This document shows positions 56,441 through 64,000 of a DNA stretch of 64,000 bases, piece by piece. The notes beneath the pieces were generated by a model. It worked only from the letters and a program-made list of their open reading frames with translations. It did not search any database and was not told the origin of the DNA. Where the stretch lies: the NCBI RefSeq assembly GCF_020510685.1, contig NZ_CP075185.1, positions 4,543,001 to 4,607,000 of the forward strand. Direction: 5' to 3'. The translations under genes were made by a program, and so were the position numbers. Within the stretch, counting starts at the first letter, position 1; the number at the start of each line of letters is the position of its first letter. The DNA comes from Dechloromonas denitrificans. GTDB lineage: Bacteria; Pseudomonadota; Gammaproteobacteria; Burkholderiales; Rhodocyclaceae.

Positions 56441-57643
56441 ATGCTGAGCCGCCTTTCCGGATGGCTGCGCTGGCTGCCGGTGCTGCTGCTCGGAGCTTGC
56501 GGCACGACCGGCGGACCGCTACCGGTGCCGGTCGGGGTGCCGGACGAACCCGTCCGCCTGCCACCCGACCTGAGCCGGCCGGCCGCCACCGTCCCGCTCA
56601 AACCGCCGCCGCTCGGCGAACGCGAGGTGCGGGCCATGGTCGCCCGGCTGATCGGCCCGACGGTCAAGGACCGCGAGGTCTGGGCCGGCGATCTGTATTT
56701 GGTATTCAGCAAGCTCGATTTCCCGCACGCCCCGGAAATCTACTGCGCGGCGATCGCCGTCATCGAGCAGGAATCGAGCTTCCAGGCCGACCCCGTGGTG
56801 CCCGGCCTGCCGGCCATCGTCTGGAAGGAGCTGGAGCAGCGCGGTCGCAAATTCGGCATTCCCAAGCTGCTGATCGCGGCAGCCATGCTGAAAACCTCGC
56901 CGGACCGCCGCAGCTACAGTCAGCGCATCGACGCCCTGAAAACCGAGAAGCAGCTCAACGCGCTGTTCCAGGACCTGATTACCGAGCTGCCAGCGGGCCG
57001 GCAACTGCTGTCCGGCTACAACCCGGTGCGCACCGGCGGCCCGATGCAGGTCAGCGTCGAATTCGCCGAACAGCAGGCGCGCGACAGGCCTTATCCGTAC
57101 CGACCGGCCGGCAGCATCCGCGACGAAGTGTTCAGCCGGCGCGGCGGCCTGTATTTCGGCAGCGCCATCCTGCTCGACTACCCGGCGCCCTATAACAATG
57201 TGCTCTATCGTTTTGCCGATTTCAACGCCGGCCGCTACAGCAGCCGCAATGCCGCCTTCCAAAGCGCCCTCGGCCGGCTCAGCGGCAAGCCACTCGAACT
57301 CGATGGCGACCTGTTGCGCTACGCCAAGGGACAAGCCCTCGCCACGCCGAGCGGCGTCGAACTCGCGGCGCGCAGCCTGAGCGGCAAGCTGCGCCTGACC
57401 CCGGGCGAAATCCGCCGCGACCTGCTGCTCGAAAAATCGGCGGAATTCGGCCAGAGTCCGTTGTACAAGCGGCTTTTCTCCCTCGCCGACCAGGCAATGG
57501 CGAGCCCGGCGCCGCGTCAGGTGATGCCGCAGATCGACCTGCAAAGCCCGAAAATCACCCGCAAGCTGACCACCGAATGGTTCGCCCGCCGCGTCGACGG
57601 ACGCTATCGCGCCTGTTTGGCGCGGGCCGACAGCGCCACCTGA
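56441..57643 (+). CDS. DUF1615-like lipoprotein
   Basis: 400 residues. A lipoprotein signal peptide with lipobox LLLGAC (C20). The mature protein resembles the DUF1615 family: VIEQESSFQADPVVPGLPAIVWKELEQRG, SGYNPVRTGGPMQVSVEFAE and FSRRGGLYFGSAILLDYPAPYNNVLYRFADFNAGRYSSRNAAFQSAL-type text. The EQESSF stretch recalls the lytic transglycosylase glutamate. It probably works at the outer membrane or in the wall. It replaces the lipoproteins of other types seen in aryl polyene loci. Confidence 0.75.
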   Translation: MLSRLSGWLRWLPVLLLGACGTTGGPLPVPVGVPDEPVRLPPDLSRPAATVPLKPPPLGEREVRAMVARLIGPTVKDREVWAGDLYLVFSKLDFPHAPEIYCAAIAVIEQESSFQADPVVPGLPAIVWKELEQRGRKFGIPKLLIAAAMLKTSPDRRSYSQRIDALKTEKQLNALFQDLITELPAGRQLLSGYNPVRTGGPMQVSVEFAEQQARDRPYPYRPAGSIRDEVFSRRGGLYFGSAILLDYPAPYNNVLYRFADFNAGRYSSRNAAFQSALGRLSGKPLELDGDLLRYAKGQALATPSGVELAARSLSGKLRLTPGEIRRDLLLEKSAEFGQSPLYKRLFSLADQAMASPAPRQVMPQIDLQSPKITRKLTTEWFARRVDGRYRACLARADSAT

Positions 57644-57659
57644 CGCCGGGCCACGACGT

Positions 57660-57675
57660 CCGGTTAAAATACCGG
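57660..57675. promoter_or_regulatory. Palindrome over a -10-like box before ketosynthase 2
   Basis: CCGGT-TAAAAT-ACCGG: perfect 5-bp arms around TAAAAT, 22 bp before the GTG at 57698. A weak -35 (CTGACG, 57640-57645, 19-bp spacer) is present. It could be an internal promoter covered by a repressor for the last four genes of the cluster. Confidence 0.4.
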
Positions 57676-57697
57676 CCTGACGAATTCAAGGCCTACC

Positions 57698-58891
57698 GTG
57701 TCCCCGCTGCTCCTTTCCGCTTATACCGCTACAACCTGCCTCGGCCACGGACTTGATGCGACGCTGGTCGGCCTGCGCGAAGGCCGTAGCGGCCTGACGC
57801 CCTGTACCTTCGAAAGCGTCGAGCTTGCCACCTGGATCGGCGAGGTGGCGGCGGTCGACGAACAGGAATTGCCCGCCGCGCTGGCCGAATACGACTGCCG
57901 CAACAACCGGCTGGTCCAGCTCGGCCTGGAGGCCGACGGCTTCGCCGAGCGGGTTCGCGCGGCCATCGCGCGTTACGGCAAGAGCCGCGTCGGCATCTTT
58001 CTCGGAACCAGTACCGCCGGCATCCTGCAGACCGAACTCGCCTACCGCCGGCGCGATCCGCTGAGCGGTGCGCTGCCGGCCGACTTCAATTACCGGACGA
58101 CGCACAACTCCTTCTCGCTGGCCGCCTTCGCGCGCGCCTATTTCGGCCTCGAAGGCCCGGCCATGGCCATCTCCACCGCCTGTTCGTCGAGCGCCAAGGT
58201 ATTCGCCGCGGCGGCCCGGCAGCTGGCCTGCGGCAGCATCGACGCCGCCCTGGTCGGCGGGGCCGATTCGCTGTGCCTGACCACGCTGTATGGCTTTGCC
58301 TCGCTGCAGCTGACCTCGACCCGGCCCTGCCGGCCCTACGATGCGGCGCGCGACGGCATTTCGGTCGGCGAAGCGGCCGCGTTTGCGCTGCTCGAGCGCG
58401 CCCCGGCCAGCCCGGCGACGGGCTCGGTGTTGTTGCTCGGGGCCGGCGAGTCGAGCGATGCCTACCACATGTCGTCGCCCCACCCGGAAGGGCTGGGCGC
58501 CAAAATGGCCATGCAGGCGGCCCTGCGCTCAGCCGGTCTGCAGCCGGACGACATCGATTACCTCAACCTGCACGGCACGGCGACGCCGGCCAATGACGCC
58601 GCTGAAGGCAAGGCCGTCGCCGCCTTGTTCGGCGACCGCGTGCCCTGCAGTTCGACCAAGGGCGCCACCGGCCACACGCTCGGCGCCGCCGGGGCGGTCG
58701 AAGCCGTGATCTGCGCGCTGGCCCTCACCGACAATCTGCTGCCGGGCAGTCCGCACAGCGAAAATATCGATCCGAGCATTCCGGTGCGCTACCTGCTCAA
58801 GGCTCAGCCGGGCAAACCGCGCCGTGCCCTGAGCAATTCCTTCGGTTTCGGCGGCAGCAATTGCAGTTTGGTTCTCGGAGTCGCCGAATGA
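57698..58891 (+). CDS. Beta-ketoacyl-ACP synthase (cluster ketosynthase 2)
   Basis: 397 residues. Catalytic C162 (STACSSSAK), H292 (NLHGTATPAND), K321 and H326 (TKGATGHTLGAAG) are all present. The next gene encodes a chain-length factor, so these two probably form the KS:CLF heterodimer that extends the polyene (ApeO:ApeC in E. coli nomenclature). The start is GTG at 57698. The 4-bp overlap with the next gene supports tight coupling. Confidence 0.93.
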   Translation: MSPLLLSAYTATTCLGHGLDATLVGLREGRSGLTPCTFESVELATWIGEVAAVDEQELPAALAEYDCRNNRLVQLGLEADGFAERVRAAIARYGKSRVGIFLGTSTAGILQTELAYRRRDPLSGALPADFNYRTTHNSFSLAAFARAYFGLEGPAMAISTACSSSAKVFAAAARQLACGSIDAALVGGADSLCLTTLYGFASLQLTSTRPCRPYDAARDGISVGEAAAFALLERAPASPATGSVLLLGAGESSDAYHMSSPHPEGLGAKMAMQAALRSAGLQPDDIDYLNLHGTATPANDAAEGKAVAALFGDRVPCSSTKGATGHTLGAAGAVEAVICALALTDNLLPGSPHSENIDPSIPVRYLLKAQPGKPRRALSNSFGFGGSNCSLVLGVAE

Positions 58892-59691
58892 ACGTCACCC
58901 CGCTCACCGCCTGGATCGAAGGCATCGGCTTCCTGGCCCCCGGCCTGCCGGACTGGCCGACGGCACGCGCCGTTCTGCGCGGCGAACAGCCGTACACCGC
59001 CGCCCTGTCGGTCTTGCCCGTCCCGGCCATCCTGCCGCCGGCCGAACGACGCCGGGCCAGCCGCGTCATCAAGCTGACGCTGGCCATCGGCTTCGAGGCC
59101 GCAGCCAACGCCGGGGCCGATGTGTCCACGTTGGCCACGGTATTCACCGCCTCCGGGGCCGACGGTCACAACTGCCATGCGCTGTGCGAGCAACTGGCCA
59201 GCGATGACCGCCAGATTTCGCCGACCCGCTTCCACAATTCCGTGCATAACGCGGCGGCCGGTTATTGGGGCATCGCCACCAAGGCGATGGCGCCCTGTCA
59301 GGTCATCTGCGCCTTCGATGCCAGCTTCGGTGCCGGCCTGCTCGATGCGCTCGGCCAGGTCGTCGTCGATGGCCAGCCGACGCTACTCATCGCCTACGAC
59401 AGCGAATATCCGGAGCCGCTGCACAGCCAACGGGAGACGCCCGATTGCGGCGGCGTGGCGCTGCTGCTGACACCGGAAAGAACCGCCCGCTCGCAGGCGC
59501 AGATCACGCTCAGCCCGACCACGGCGGCAGCCGACAAGCTGCTCGACCGCGACCTGGAAGCGCTGCGCACCAGCATCCCGGCGCTGCGTAGCCTGCCGCT
59601 GCTGAGCCGGCTGGCACGCGGCGAAGCCGGCGCGGTCTGCCTCGACTACCTGACCCCGATGCAACTGCGCATCGAGCTCCAGCCATGCTAG
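58888..59691 (+). CDS. Ketosynthase chain-length factor (ApeC-like)
   Basis: 267 residues, truncated ketosynthase fold of the KS chain-length-factor family. Supporting text: LTAWIEGIGFLAPGLPDW, FTASGADGHNCHALCEQLAS and NSVHNAAAGYWGIATKAM. The active-site Cys of ketosynthases is absent, as expected for a non-catalytic partner. Overlaps ketosynthase 2 by 4 bp and the dehydratase by 7 bp. Confidence 0.9.
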   Translation: MNVTPLTAWIEGIGFLAPGLPDWPTARAVLRGEQPYTAALSVLPVPAILPPAERRRASRVIKLTLAIGFEAAANAGADVSTLATVFTASGADGHNCHALCEQLASDDRQISPTRFHNSVHNAAAGYWGIATKAMAPCQVICAFDASFGAGLLDALGQVVVDGQPTLLIAYDSEYPEPLHSQRETPDCGGVALLLTPERTARSQAQITLSPTTAAADKLLDRDLEALRTSIPALRSLPLLSRLARGEAGAVCLDYLTPMQLRIELQPC

Positions 59692-60131
59692 ACCACGCCG
59701 CGATCGCCGCCCGCATTCCGCATCAGGGCACGATGTGCCTGCTCGACGCGGTGCTCGACTGGTCGGCCACCACCATTTCCTGCCGCGCCCTCAGCCACAC
59801 CGACCCGGCCAATCCGCTGCGCGCCGCCGGCCGGCTCGGGGCGGCCAACGGTATCGAATACGCCGCCCAGGCGATGGCCGTGCATGGCGCATTGCTGGCG
59901 CCGGCCGGCGCACCGCCGCGCCAGGGCTATCTGACCAGCGTGCGCAGCGTGACGCTGCAGGTCGCCCGGCTCGACGATCTGCCCGGCGAACTCCAGGTGA
60001 CCGCCGAACGCCTGTCCGGCGACAGCAACCATATCCTCTACCAATTCGCCGTCAGCCACGCCGGCCGCTGCCTGCTCGAAGGGCGTGCCGCCGTCGTGCT
60101 CGATGCCGATCTCCTGAAGGAAACAGCCTGA
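59685..60131 (+). CDS. 3-hydroxyacyl-ACP dehydratase (ApeP-like)
   Basis: 148 residues, hot-dog fold. The N-terminal IPHQGTMCLLDAVLDW carries the conserved His; ANGIEYAAQAMAVHGAL is the central helix. It is the second dehydratase of the cluster, likely partner of the one at 50168. The stop shares one base with the reductase ATG (TGATG). Confidence 0.9.
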   Translation: MLDHAAIAARIPHQGTMCLLDAVLDWSATTISCRALSHTDPANPLRAAGRLGAANGIEYAAQAMAVHGALLAPAGAPPRQGYLTSVRSVTLQVARLDDLPGELQVTAERLSGDSNHILYQFAVSHAGRCLLEGRAAVVLDADLLKETA

Positions 60132-60850
60132 TGAAACGCGCCCTGGTTACCGGCGGCAGCGGCGGCATCGGCGCCGCCATCTGCCGGCGCCTGGCCGCCG
60201 ACGGCTACCACGTCATCGTCCATGCCAACCGCAGCCGCGACAAGGCTGAGGCCGTCGTCGCCGCAATCGTCGCCGCCGGCGGCAGCGGCGAGGCCGTCGC
60301 CTTCGACGTCACCGAACGCGCCGCCAGTGCGGCGGCGCTGGAAAAACTGCTGGAAGGTGGGCCGATCCAGGTCCTGGTCAACAATGCCGGCATCCATGCC
60401 GACGCCGTTTTTCCCGGCATGTCGGCGGAACAGTGGCATTCGGTCATCGACGTCTCGCTGAACGGCTTTTTCAACGTCACCCAGCCGCTCAGCATGCCGA
60501 TGATCCGCACCCGCTGGGGCCGCATCATCAATATTTCCTCGGTTGCCGGCATCACCGGCAATCGCGGCCAGGTCAATTACTCGGCGGCCAAGGGCGCGCT
60601 GCACGCGGCAACCAAGTCGCTGGCCCTCGAACTGGCCAGTCGCGGCATCACGGTCAATGCCGTGGCGCCCGGCATCATCGCCACCGAAATGAGCGAAAGC
60701 GCTTTCGATGCCGAAGCGATCAAGAATCTGGTGCCGATGAAGCGCGCCGGCAAACCGGAGGAGGTGGCCGATCTCGTCGCCTTCCTCGCCTCCGAGCGCG
60801 CTGCCTACATCTCGGGACAGATCATTTCGATCAACGGCGCAATGATCTGA
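60131..60850 (+). CDS. 3-oxoacyl-ACP reductase (FabG-like, ApeQ-like)
   Basis: 239 residues, short-chain dehydrogenase. Cofactor motif TGGSGGIG (residues 7-14), NNAG at 84-87, catalytic serine in NISSVAG (about S136), Y150 and K154 (NYSAAKGAL). It reduces the ketoacyl-ACP of the growing polyene. Last gene of the aryl-polyene-type cluster. Confidence 0.94.
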   Translation: MKRALVTGGSGGIGAAICRRLAADGYHVIVHANRSRDKAEAVVAAIVAAGGSGEAVAFDVTERAASAAALEKLLEGGPIQVLVNNAGIHADAVFPGMSAEQWHSVIDVSLNGFFNVTQPLSMPMIRTRWGRIINISSVAGITGNRGQVNYSAAKGALHAATKSLALELASRGITVNAVAPGIIATEMSESAFDAEAIKNLVPMKRAGKPEEVADLVAFLASERAAYISGQIISINGAMI

Positions 60851-60891
60851 TCGTTATGCGTATTTGCTTTGTGCCTGCTACCCAAAGCGAA

Positions 60892-60897
60892 TAAAAT
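60892..60897 (+). promoter_or_regulatory. Putative -10 box of the DUF4124 gene
   Basis: TAAAAT 31 bp before the ATG at 60929. TTGTGC at 17 bp upstream (60869-60874) is a weak -35. It marks the end of the biosynthetic cluster and the start of a new transcript. Confidence 0.35.
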
Positions 60898-60928
60898 CCG
60901 CCGGCTGGTTTAACGTCCCGGGATAATC

Positions 60929-61249
60929 ATGAACCGCTTCGTCTGCCTCTCGCTGCTCTCCTTGTTCCTTTTCGCTCTGAATGTGCAGGCCGACACCTAC
61001 AAATGCACCCAGGGTGGCAAGACCGTATTCTCGGATACACCGTGCATGGCCGGTGCCGGCCGCGTCGACGATCAGGCAGACCAGATCAACCGAAGCCAGA
61101 AACGGCAGGCCGAACTGGTGCACGAGAAAAACCGGACCCAGCTTTCCGATCTGGAATATCGCGCGGCCCGCGATCGCAACGTCAAGGGCGGTTATAACGT
61201 CATCGACAGCATGCATCCCGGCGACGCCCCACAAATCCGGCGTCGTTGA
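60929..61249 (+). CDS. DUF4124 domain exported protein
   Basis: 106 residues. Signal peptide MNRFVCLSLLSLFLFALNVQA, then the DUF4124 motif DTYKCTQGGKTVFSDTPC. The C-terminal half is charged and helical. Such proteins are common and uncharacterised in proteobacteria. A J-like membrane protein follows after 27 bp. Confidence 0.88.
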   Translation: MNRFVCLSLLSLFLFALNVQADTYKCTQGGKTVFSDTPCMAGAGRVDDQADQINRSQKRQAELVHEKNRTQLSDLEYRAARDRNVKGGYNVIDSMHPGDAPQIRRR

Positions 61250-61276
61250 ACGCAGCCCAAGCGCAAGCAAATTGAC

Positions 61277-61954
61277 ATGGCAAATACCCTTTACGACCTG
61301 CTCGAAGTCAGCCAGTCAGCCAGCGACGACGCCATTGCGGCTGGCTACAAGCGTCTCCATCAGCAATTTTCAGAACTGGCCGCAAGCGGTGACGAGGACG
61401 CGACCAACCGGATGATTGCCCTGCGCGAAGCCTTCAATACGCTCTCCAATCCGACCCGGCGCCAGCGTTACGATACCAACCTGGGGGCCCGGGAAACAGC
61501 CGACGAGACGACGCAAACTCCAGGCCGGCCCTTCATCAAACTGATTGTCATTGCCTGTGTTATCGGATTTTTCGGGATCACCTACAAAAAGTACCAGACC
61601 GCCCAGGAACTGGCTCGCCTGGATGCCGAACGCACCGTCGCGGCCGCCCAAATGGCGGAAAGTGAAGCCCGAAAAGCCGCCGAGGAACGTATCGCTGCTG
61701 AGCGGGCAGATCAACAACGGCAACGGAATGAGGCGATGGAGCGGGCCAATCGGGAGCGCGATATCGCTTACGGCAACCAGGTTAGCCGCAATATCGAACG
61801 GAGCGAGGCAGAATCCCGCCGGGCCATGCAGCGGGAAGAACAGGCAAAGGCCACTGCCGAACGTCAGCGTGAATACGAAGCGGAACGGCAGTTGGCGCGG
61901 GAAAAGGCCTATCTCCGCCAGATCGAAGCGGAAAAGAACCGTTACCGCTACTGA
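61277..61954 (+). CDS. J-domain-like membrane protein lacking HPD
   Basis: 225 residues. Residues 4-65 look like a J domain (LYDLLEVSQSASDDAIAAGYKRLHQQF ... ALREAFNTLSNPTRRQRYD), but the HPD tripeptide is missing: the loop after LHQQF reads SELAASGDED. A single transmembrane helix is at 86-103 (FIKLIVIACVIGFFGITY). The rest is a long charged coiled coil rich in Glu/Arg/Ala (about 110-225). Without HPD it should not stimulate DnaK, so it may be a scaffold. Confidence 0.78.
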   Translation: MANTLYDLLEVSQSASDDAIAAGYKRLHQQFSELAASGDEDATNRMIALREAFNTLSNPTRRQRYDTNLGARETADETTQTPGRPFIKLIVIACVIGFFGITYKKYQTAQELARLDAERTVAAAQMAESEARKAAEERIAAERADQQRQRNEAMERANRERDIAYGNQVSRNIERSEAESRRAMQREEQAKATAERQREYEAERQLAREKAYLRQIEAEKNRYRY

Positions 61955-61981
61955 CGGTTCGCTTTGCGCGTCAGGCTTGCA

Positions 61982-63181
61982 TTAGCTGGTGCGGAAAATC
62001 AGTTCCTTGATGCGCGCCAGTTTGGGCGCCACCAGCGGCACGGTGAGCATGGTGCTGACCACCGCCATCAGCAGCAGCGCAGTAAAGGCCTCGCTGGTGA
62101 TGATCTGTTTGTCGAGCAGGATATTGACGAAGATGATCATGATCAGCGCCTTGGTCTGCAGCAGCCAGCCGATGATGCTCGCCTCGCCGGGCGCCCAGTT
62201 GAGGATCCGGCCGGCCAGCCGCACGCCGATCAGCTTGCCGGTGATCGAGGCAACCAATAGCAGGGCGGCGGCAATGAACACCGTCTCGCCACCGAGCGCC
62301 CAGTTGGTGCGCAGCCCGGTACTCAGGAAGAAGACCGGCATGATGACCAGCAGCACGTGGTGGCGCAGCAGGTCCATTTTTTCCTGATCGAACCATTCGG
62401 CCTCGATGATCGCGCCGGCCAGGAAGGCGCCGACCATGAAATGCAGGCCGGCCCAGTCGGCGCCGAAGGCACAGACGGCCAGCCAGATCAGGGCGACGTA
62501 CCAGCGGTCGCGCTCGGCCAGGCGGATCATCACCTGGCGGAAAATATAGCCGACGACGGCGAAGGCGATCAGGAAGGCGGCCTGCTTGCCGACCCGCTGC
62601 CAGTCCATCAGGATCAGCGCCAGGACGCCCCAGATCGCGATGTCGTCGAGGCTGGCGTAGCGCAGGATGCGCTGGCCGATCGGCTGGCGCAGGATTTCCA
62701 GTTTTTCCATCAGCAGGATCAGGATCGGCAGCGCGGTCACCGCGCAGGCCATGCCGACGCCGAGCACGAACTGCCAGGTCATCGCCCGCGGCCCCATCCA
62801 GCCGTCACCGAGCAGCAGTACGGCGGCCGCGCCGCAGCCGAAGAGCAGCGGTGTGCCGAGCGCCAGGCCGGCGGTGATCGAACTCTCGCGGCGATGCGCC
62901 CAGGCTTTTTTCAGGTCGAGCTCGATGCCGGCGATCATCACGAACAGCATCACCGCCCACCAGGCAATGCCATTCAGCGACTGGATGACGGCCGGCGTGA
63001 ACACGAAGCTGTAGTAGTCGGGAAAGATCCGGCCGAGGATGCCTGGCCCAAGCAGGATGCCGGTGATGATCTGGACGACGACGAGCGGCGCGTAATAATC
63101 GGTTTTCCCCAGGCGCCAGATCAGGTACGGCACGGTGAAGATGATGCTCATCGCAATCAGGAATATCTCGGTCGTATTCAT
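61982..63181 (-). CDS. Cation:proton antiporter (CPA2/KefB-type membrane domain)
   Basis: 399 residues with about 12 hydrophobic segments; Na/H exchanger-type transporter. Evidence: ITGILLGPGILG near residue 45, GIELDLKKAW, YASLDDIAIWGVLALIL, FMVGAFLAGAIIEAEWF and VFFLSTGLRTNWAL. No TrkA-type cytosolic domain. Ions transported are not certain. Confidence 0.88.
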   Translation of the reverse strand: MNTTEIFLIAMSIIFTVPYLIWRLGKTDYYAPLVVVQIITGILLGPGILGRIFPDYYSFVFTPAVIQSLNGIAWWAVMLFVMIAGIELDLKKAWAHRRESSITAGLALGTPLLFGCGAAAVLLLGDGWMGPRAMTWQFVLGVGMACAVTALPILILLMEKLEILRQPIGQRILRYASLDDIAIWGVLALILMDWQRVGKQAAFLIAFAVVGYIFRQVMIRLAERDRWYVALIWLAVCAFGADWAGLHFMVGAFLAGAIIEAEWFDQEKMDLLRHHVLLVIMPVFFLSTGLRTNWALGGETVFIAAALLLVASITGKLIGVRLAGRILNWAPGEASIIGWLLQTKALIMIIFVNILLDKQIITSEAFTALLLMAVVSTMLTVPLVAPKLARIKELIFRTS

Positions 63182-63256
63182 CGTAAGGCCTTGACGCTAA
63201 TCAGCTGTTCGGAAATGCGCATGCTAGCGGCAAGCGCCCGAAAGTGGCAAAGATTC

Positions 63257-63985
63257 TCAGGGCTTGCGCCCGAGATACTCGCGAAAGACGCCGAAGGTAA
63301 TCGAGCACTCGACATCGACAAAACCCGCCCGGCGCATGGCGTCAAGAATGTGTTCGGACTCGAGGGCGACCTCGATGGTGTCGCCGTAGTATTGCCACAG
63401 CAGTTTGACGTCGGCGTGGCTGCCGGTCAGGCGGGCGAGGAAGGGGACCACCACACCGATATAGGCGCGCAGCAGGAACTGGCCGAGTCGGCTGGCTGGC
63501 CGGCTGATTTCCATGATGCAGACGCGACCGCCCGGCCGCAGCACGCGCTGGTATTCGCCGAAGGCCAGATCGAGATCGCCGACATGGCGCAGGGCGTAGC
63601 CCATCGACACGAAATCGACATACTTGTCGGGCAGCGGAATCGACTCGGCGTAGGCCTCGATGGTCTCGACATCGAGTTTCTTGCGCAGTTCGGCGAGCAT
63701 GCCGGGCGACGGATCGAGCGCCAGCAAGCGGCCCTCCGGACCGATCAGCTGCTGGCCCGCGCTGGCCACCAGGCCGGTCCCGGCCGCCACATCGAGCAAG
63801 GTCATGCCGCGGCGCAGGCCATTGCGCCGCAACACATCGCGCCGATACCAGGCGCCGCTGCCCAGGGCCGTGATCCGCTCGGCCTTGTCGTAGCCCCCGG
63901 CCGCCTGGTCGAACATGGCGCGGGTCACGGTGCGCCGCTCCTCCTCGCCGGCAAAATAGCTTTCCAGGCGCGGATCGGCCTTCAT
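63257..63985 (-). CDS. UbiE-family SAM-dependent methyltransferase (second copy)
   Basis: 242 residues. UbiE/COQ5-like text: RAMFDQAAGGYDKAERI, TLLDVAAGTGLVASAGQQL as SAM motif [39 protein letters not shown]. It differs from the ubiE at 3278 (no [13 protein letters not shown] block, different C-terminus), so it is a paralogue with another substrate. Divergent genes to the right are outside the window; the start is 15 bp before the edge. Confidence 0.85.
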   Translation of the reverse strand: MKADPRLESYFAGEEERRTVTRAMFDQAAGGYDKAERITALGSGAWYRRDVLRRNGLRRGMTLLDVAAGTGLVASAGQQLIGPEGRLLALDPSPGMLAELRKKLDVETIEAYAESIPLPDKYVDFVSMGYALRHVGDLDLAFGEYQRVLRPGGRVCIMEISRPASRLGQFLLRAYIGVVVPFLARLTGSHADVKLLWQYYGDTIEVALESEHILDAMRRAGFVDVECSITFGVFREYLGRKP

Positions 63986-64000
63986 CGCGGCGGTAGGGGT

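Overview
The window looks like an origin-proximal stretch of a high-GC betaproteobacterial chromosome. The gene content (betaproteobacterial F-type ATP synthase, HprK/PtsN beside RpoN, NDUFA9-like and MidA-like proteins, DUF971-UbiE-UbiJ, an aryl-polyene-type locus) fits Rhodocyclales, perhaps a Dechloromonas/Azonexus relative; the taxonomic call is inference. No tRNA, rRNA, CRISPR array, insertion sequence or prophage was recognised. Coding density is very high and most genes sit in tightly coupled operons.

Layout. 1-2623: end of the atp operon (atpG partial, atpD, atpC) closed by a strong terminator. 2694-10536 (minus strand): ubiJ, ubiE, a DUF971 gene, a PilZ-like protein, a HIT protein and a 1291-residue FAD/Fe-S oxidoreductase. 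10796-19226: ilvA, two unknown exported proteins, a sulfur block (sbp, a degenerate EAL protein, cysK, a MalY/PatB-type C-S lyase), then 5-formyl-THF cyclo-ligase. 19241-32235: slt, DUF1631, NDUFA9-like, cca, small proteins, hydrolase, MidA-type methyltransferase, FIST sensor, ttcA and a cyclase-FHA protein. 32348-37812 (minus): recA-recX-lptB-rpoN-hpf, a terminator, then ptsN-hprK. 38055-46275: a small exported protein, a pseudouridine synthase, a sodium:solute symporter, VanZ, then an operon of ferredoxin, hydrolase, ABC exporter, cutA and dsbD. 46383-60850: an 18-gene aryl-polyene/flexirubin-type biosynthetic and export cluster. 60929-64000: DUF4124, a J-like membrane protein, a cation/proton antiporter and a second UbiE-family methyltransferase.

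How it works together. The cluster at 46-61 kb has two acyl carrier proteins, two full ketosynthases, a chain-length factor, two dehydratases, a ketoreductase, an acyl-activating ligase, a methyltransferase, a lysophospholipid-type acyltransferase, a LolA-like carrier and an MMPL exporter. This is what is needed to make a polyenoic acyl chain, attach it to a lipid and move it to the outer membrane. No starter-unit enzyme was seen.

The most unusual non-coding signal is a set of four parS-like sites (near 19.5, 28.3, 41.5 and 54.2 kb). They match the chromosomal ParB recognition sequence and fit the position beside the atp operon, where parAB usually lies in this group. A near-perfect LexA box with nested palindromes lies between recA and a divergent small exported protein.
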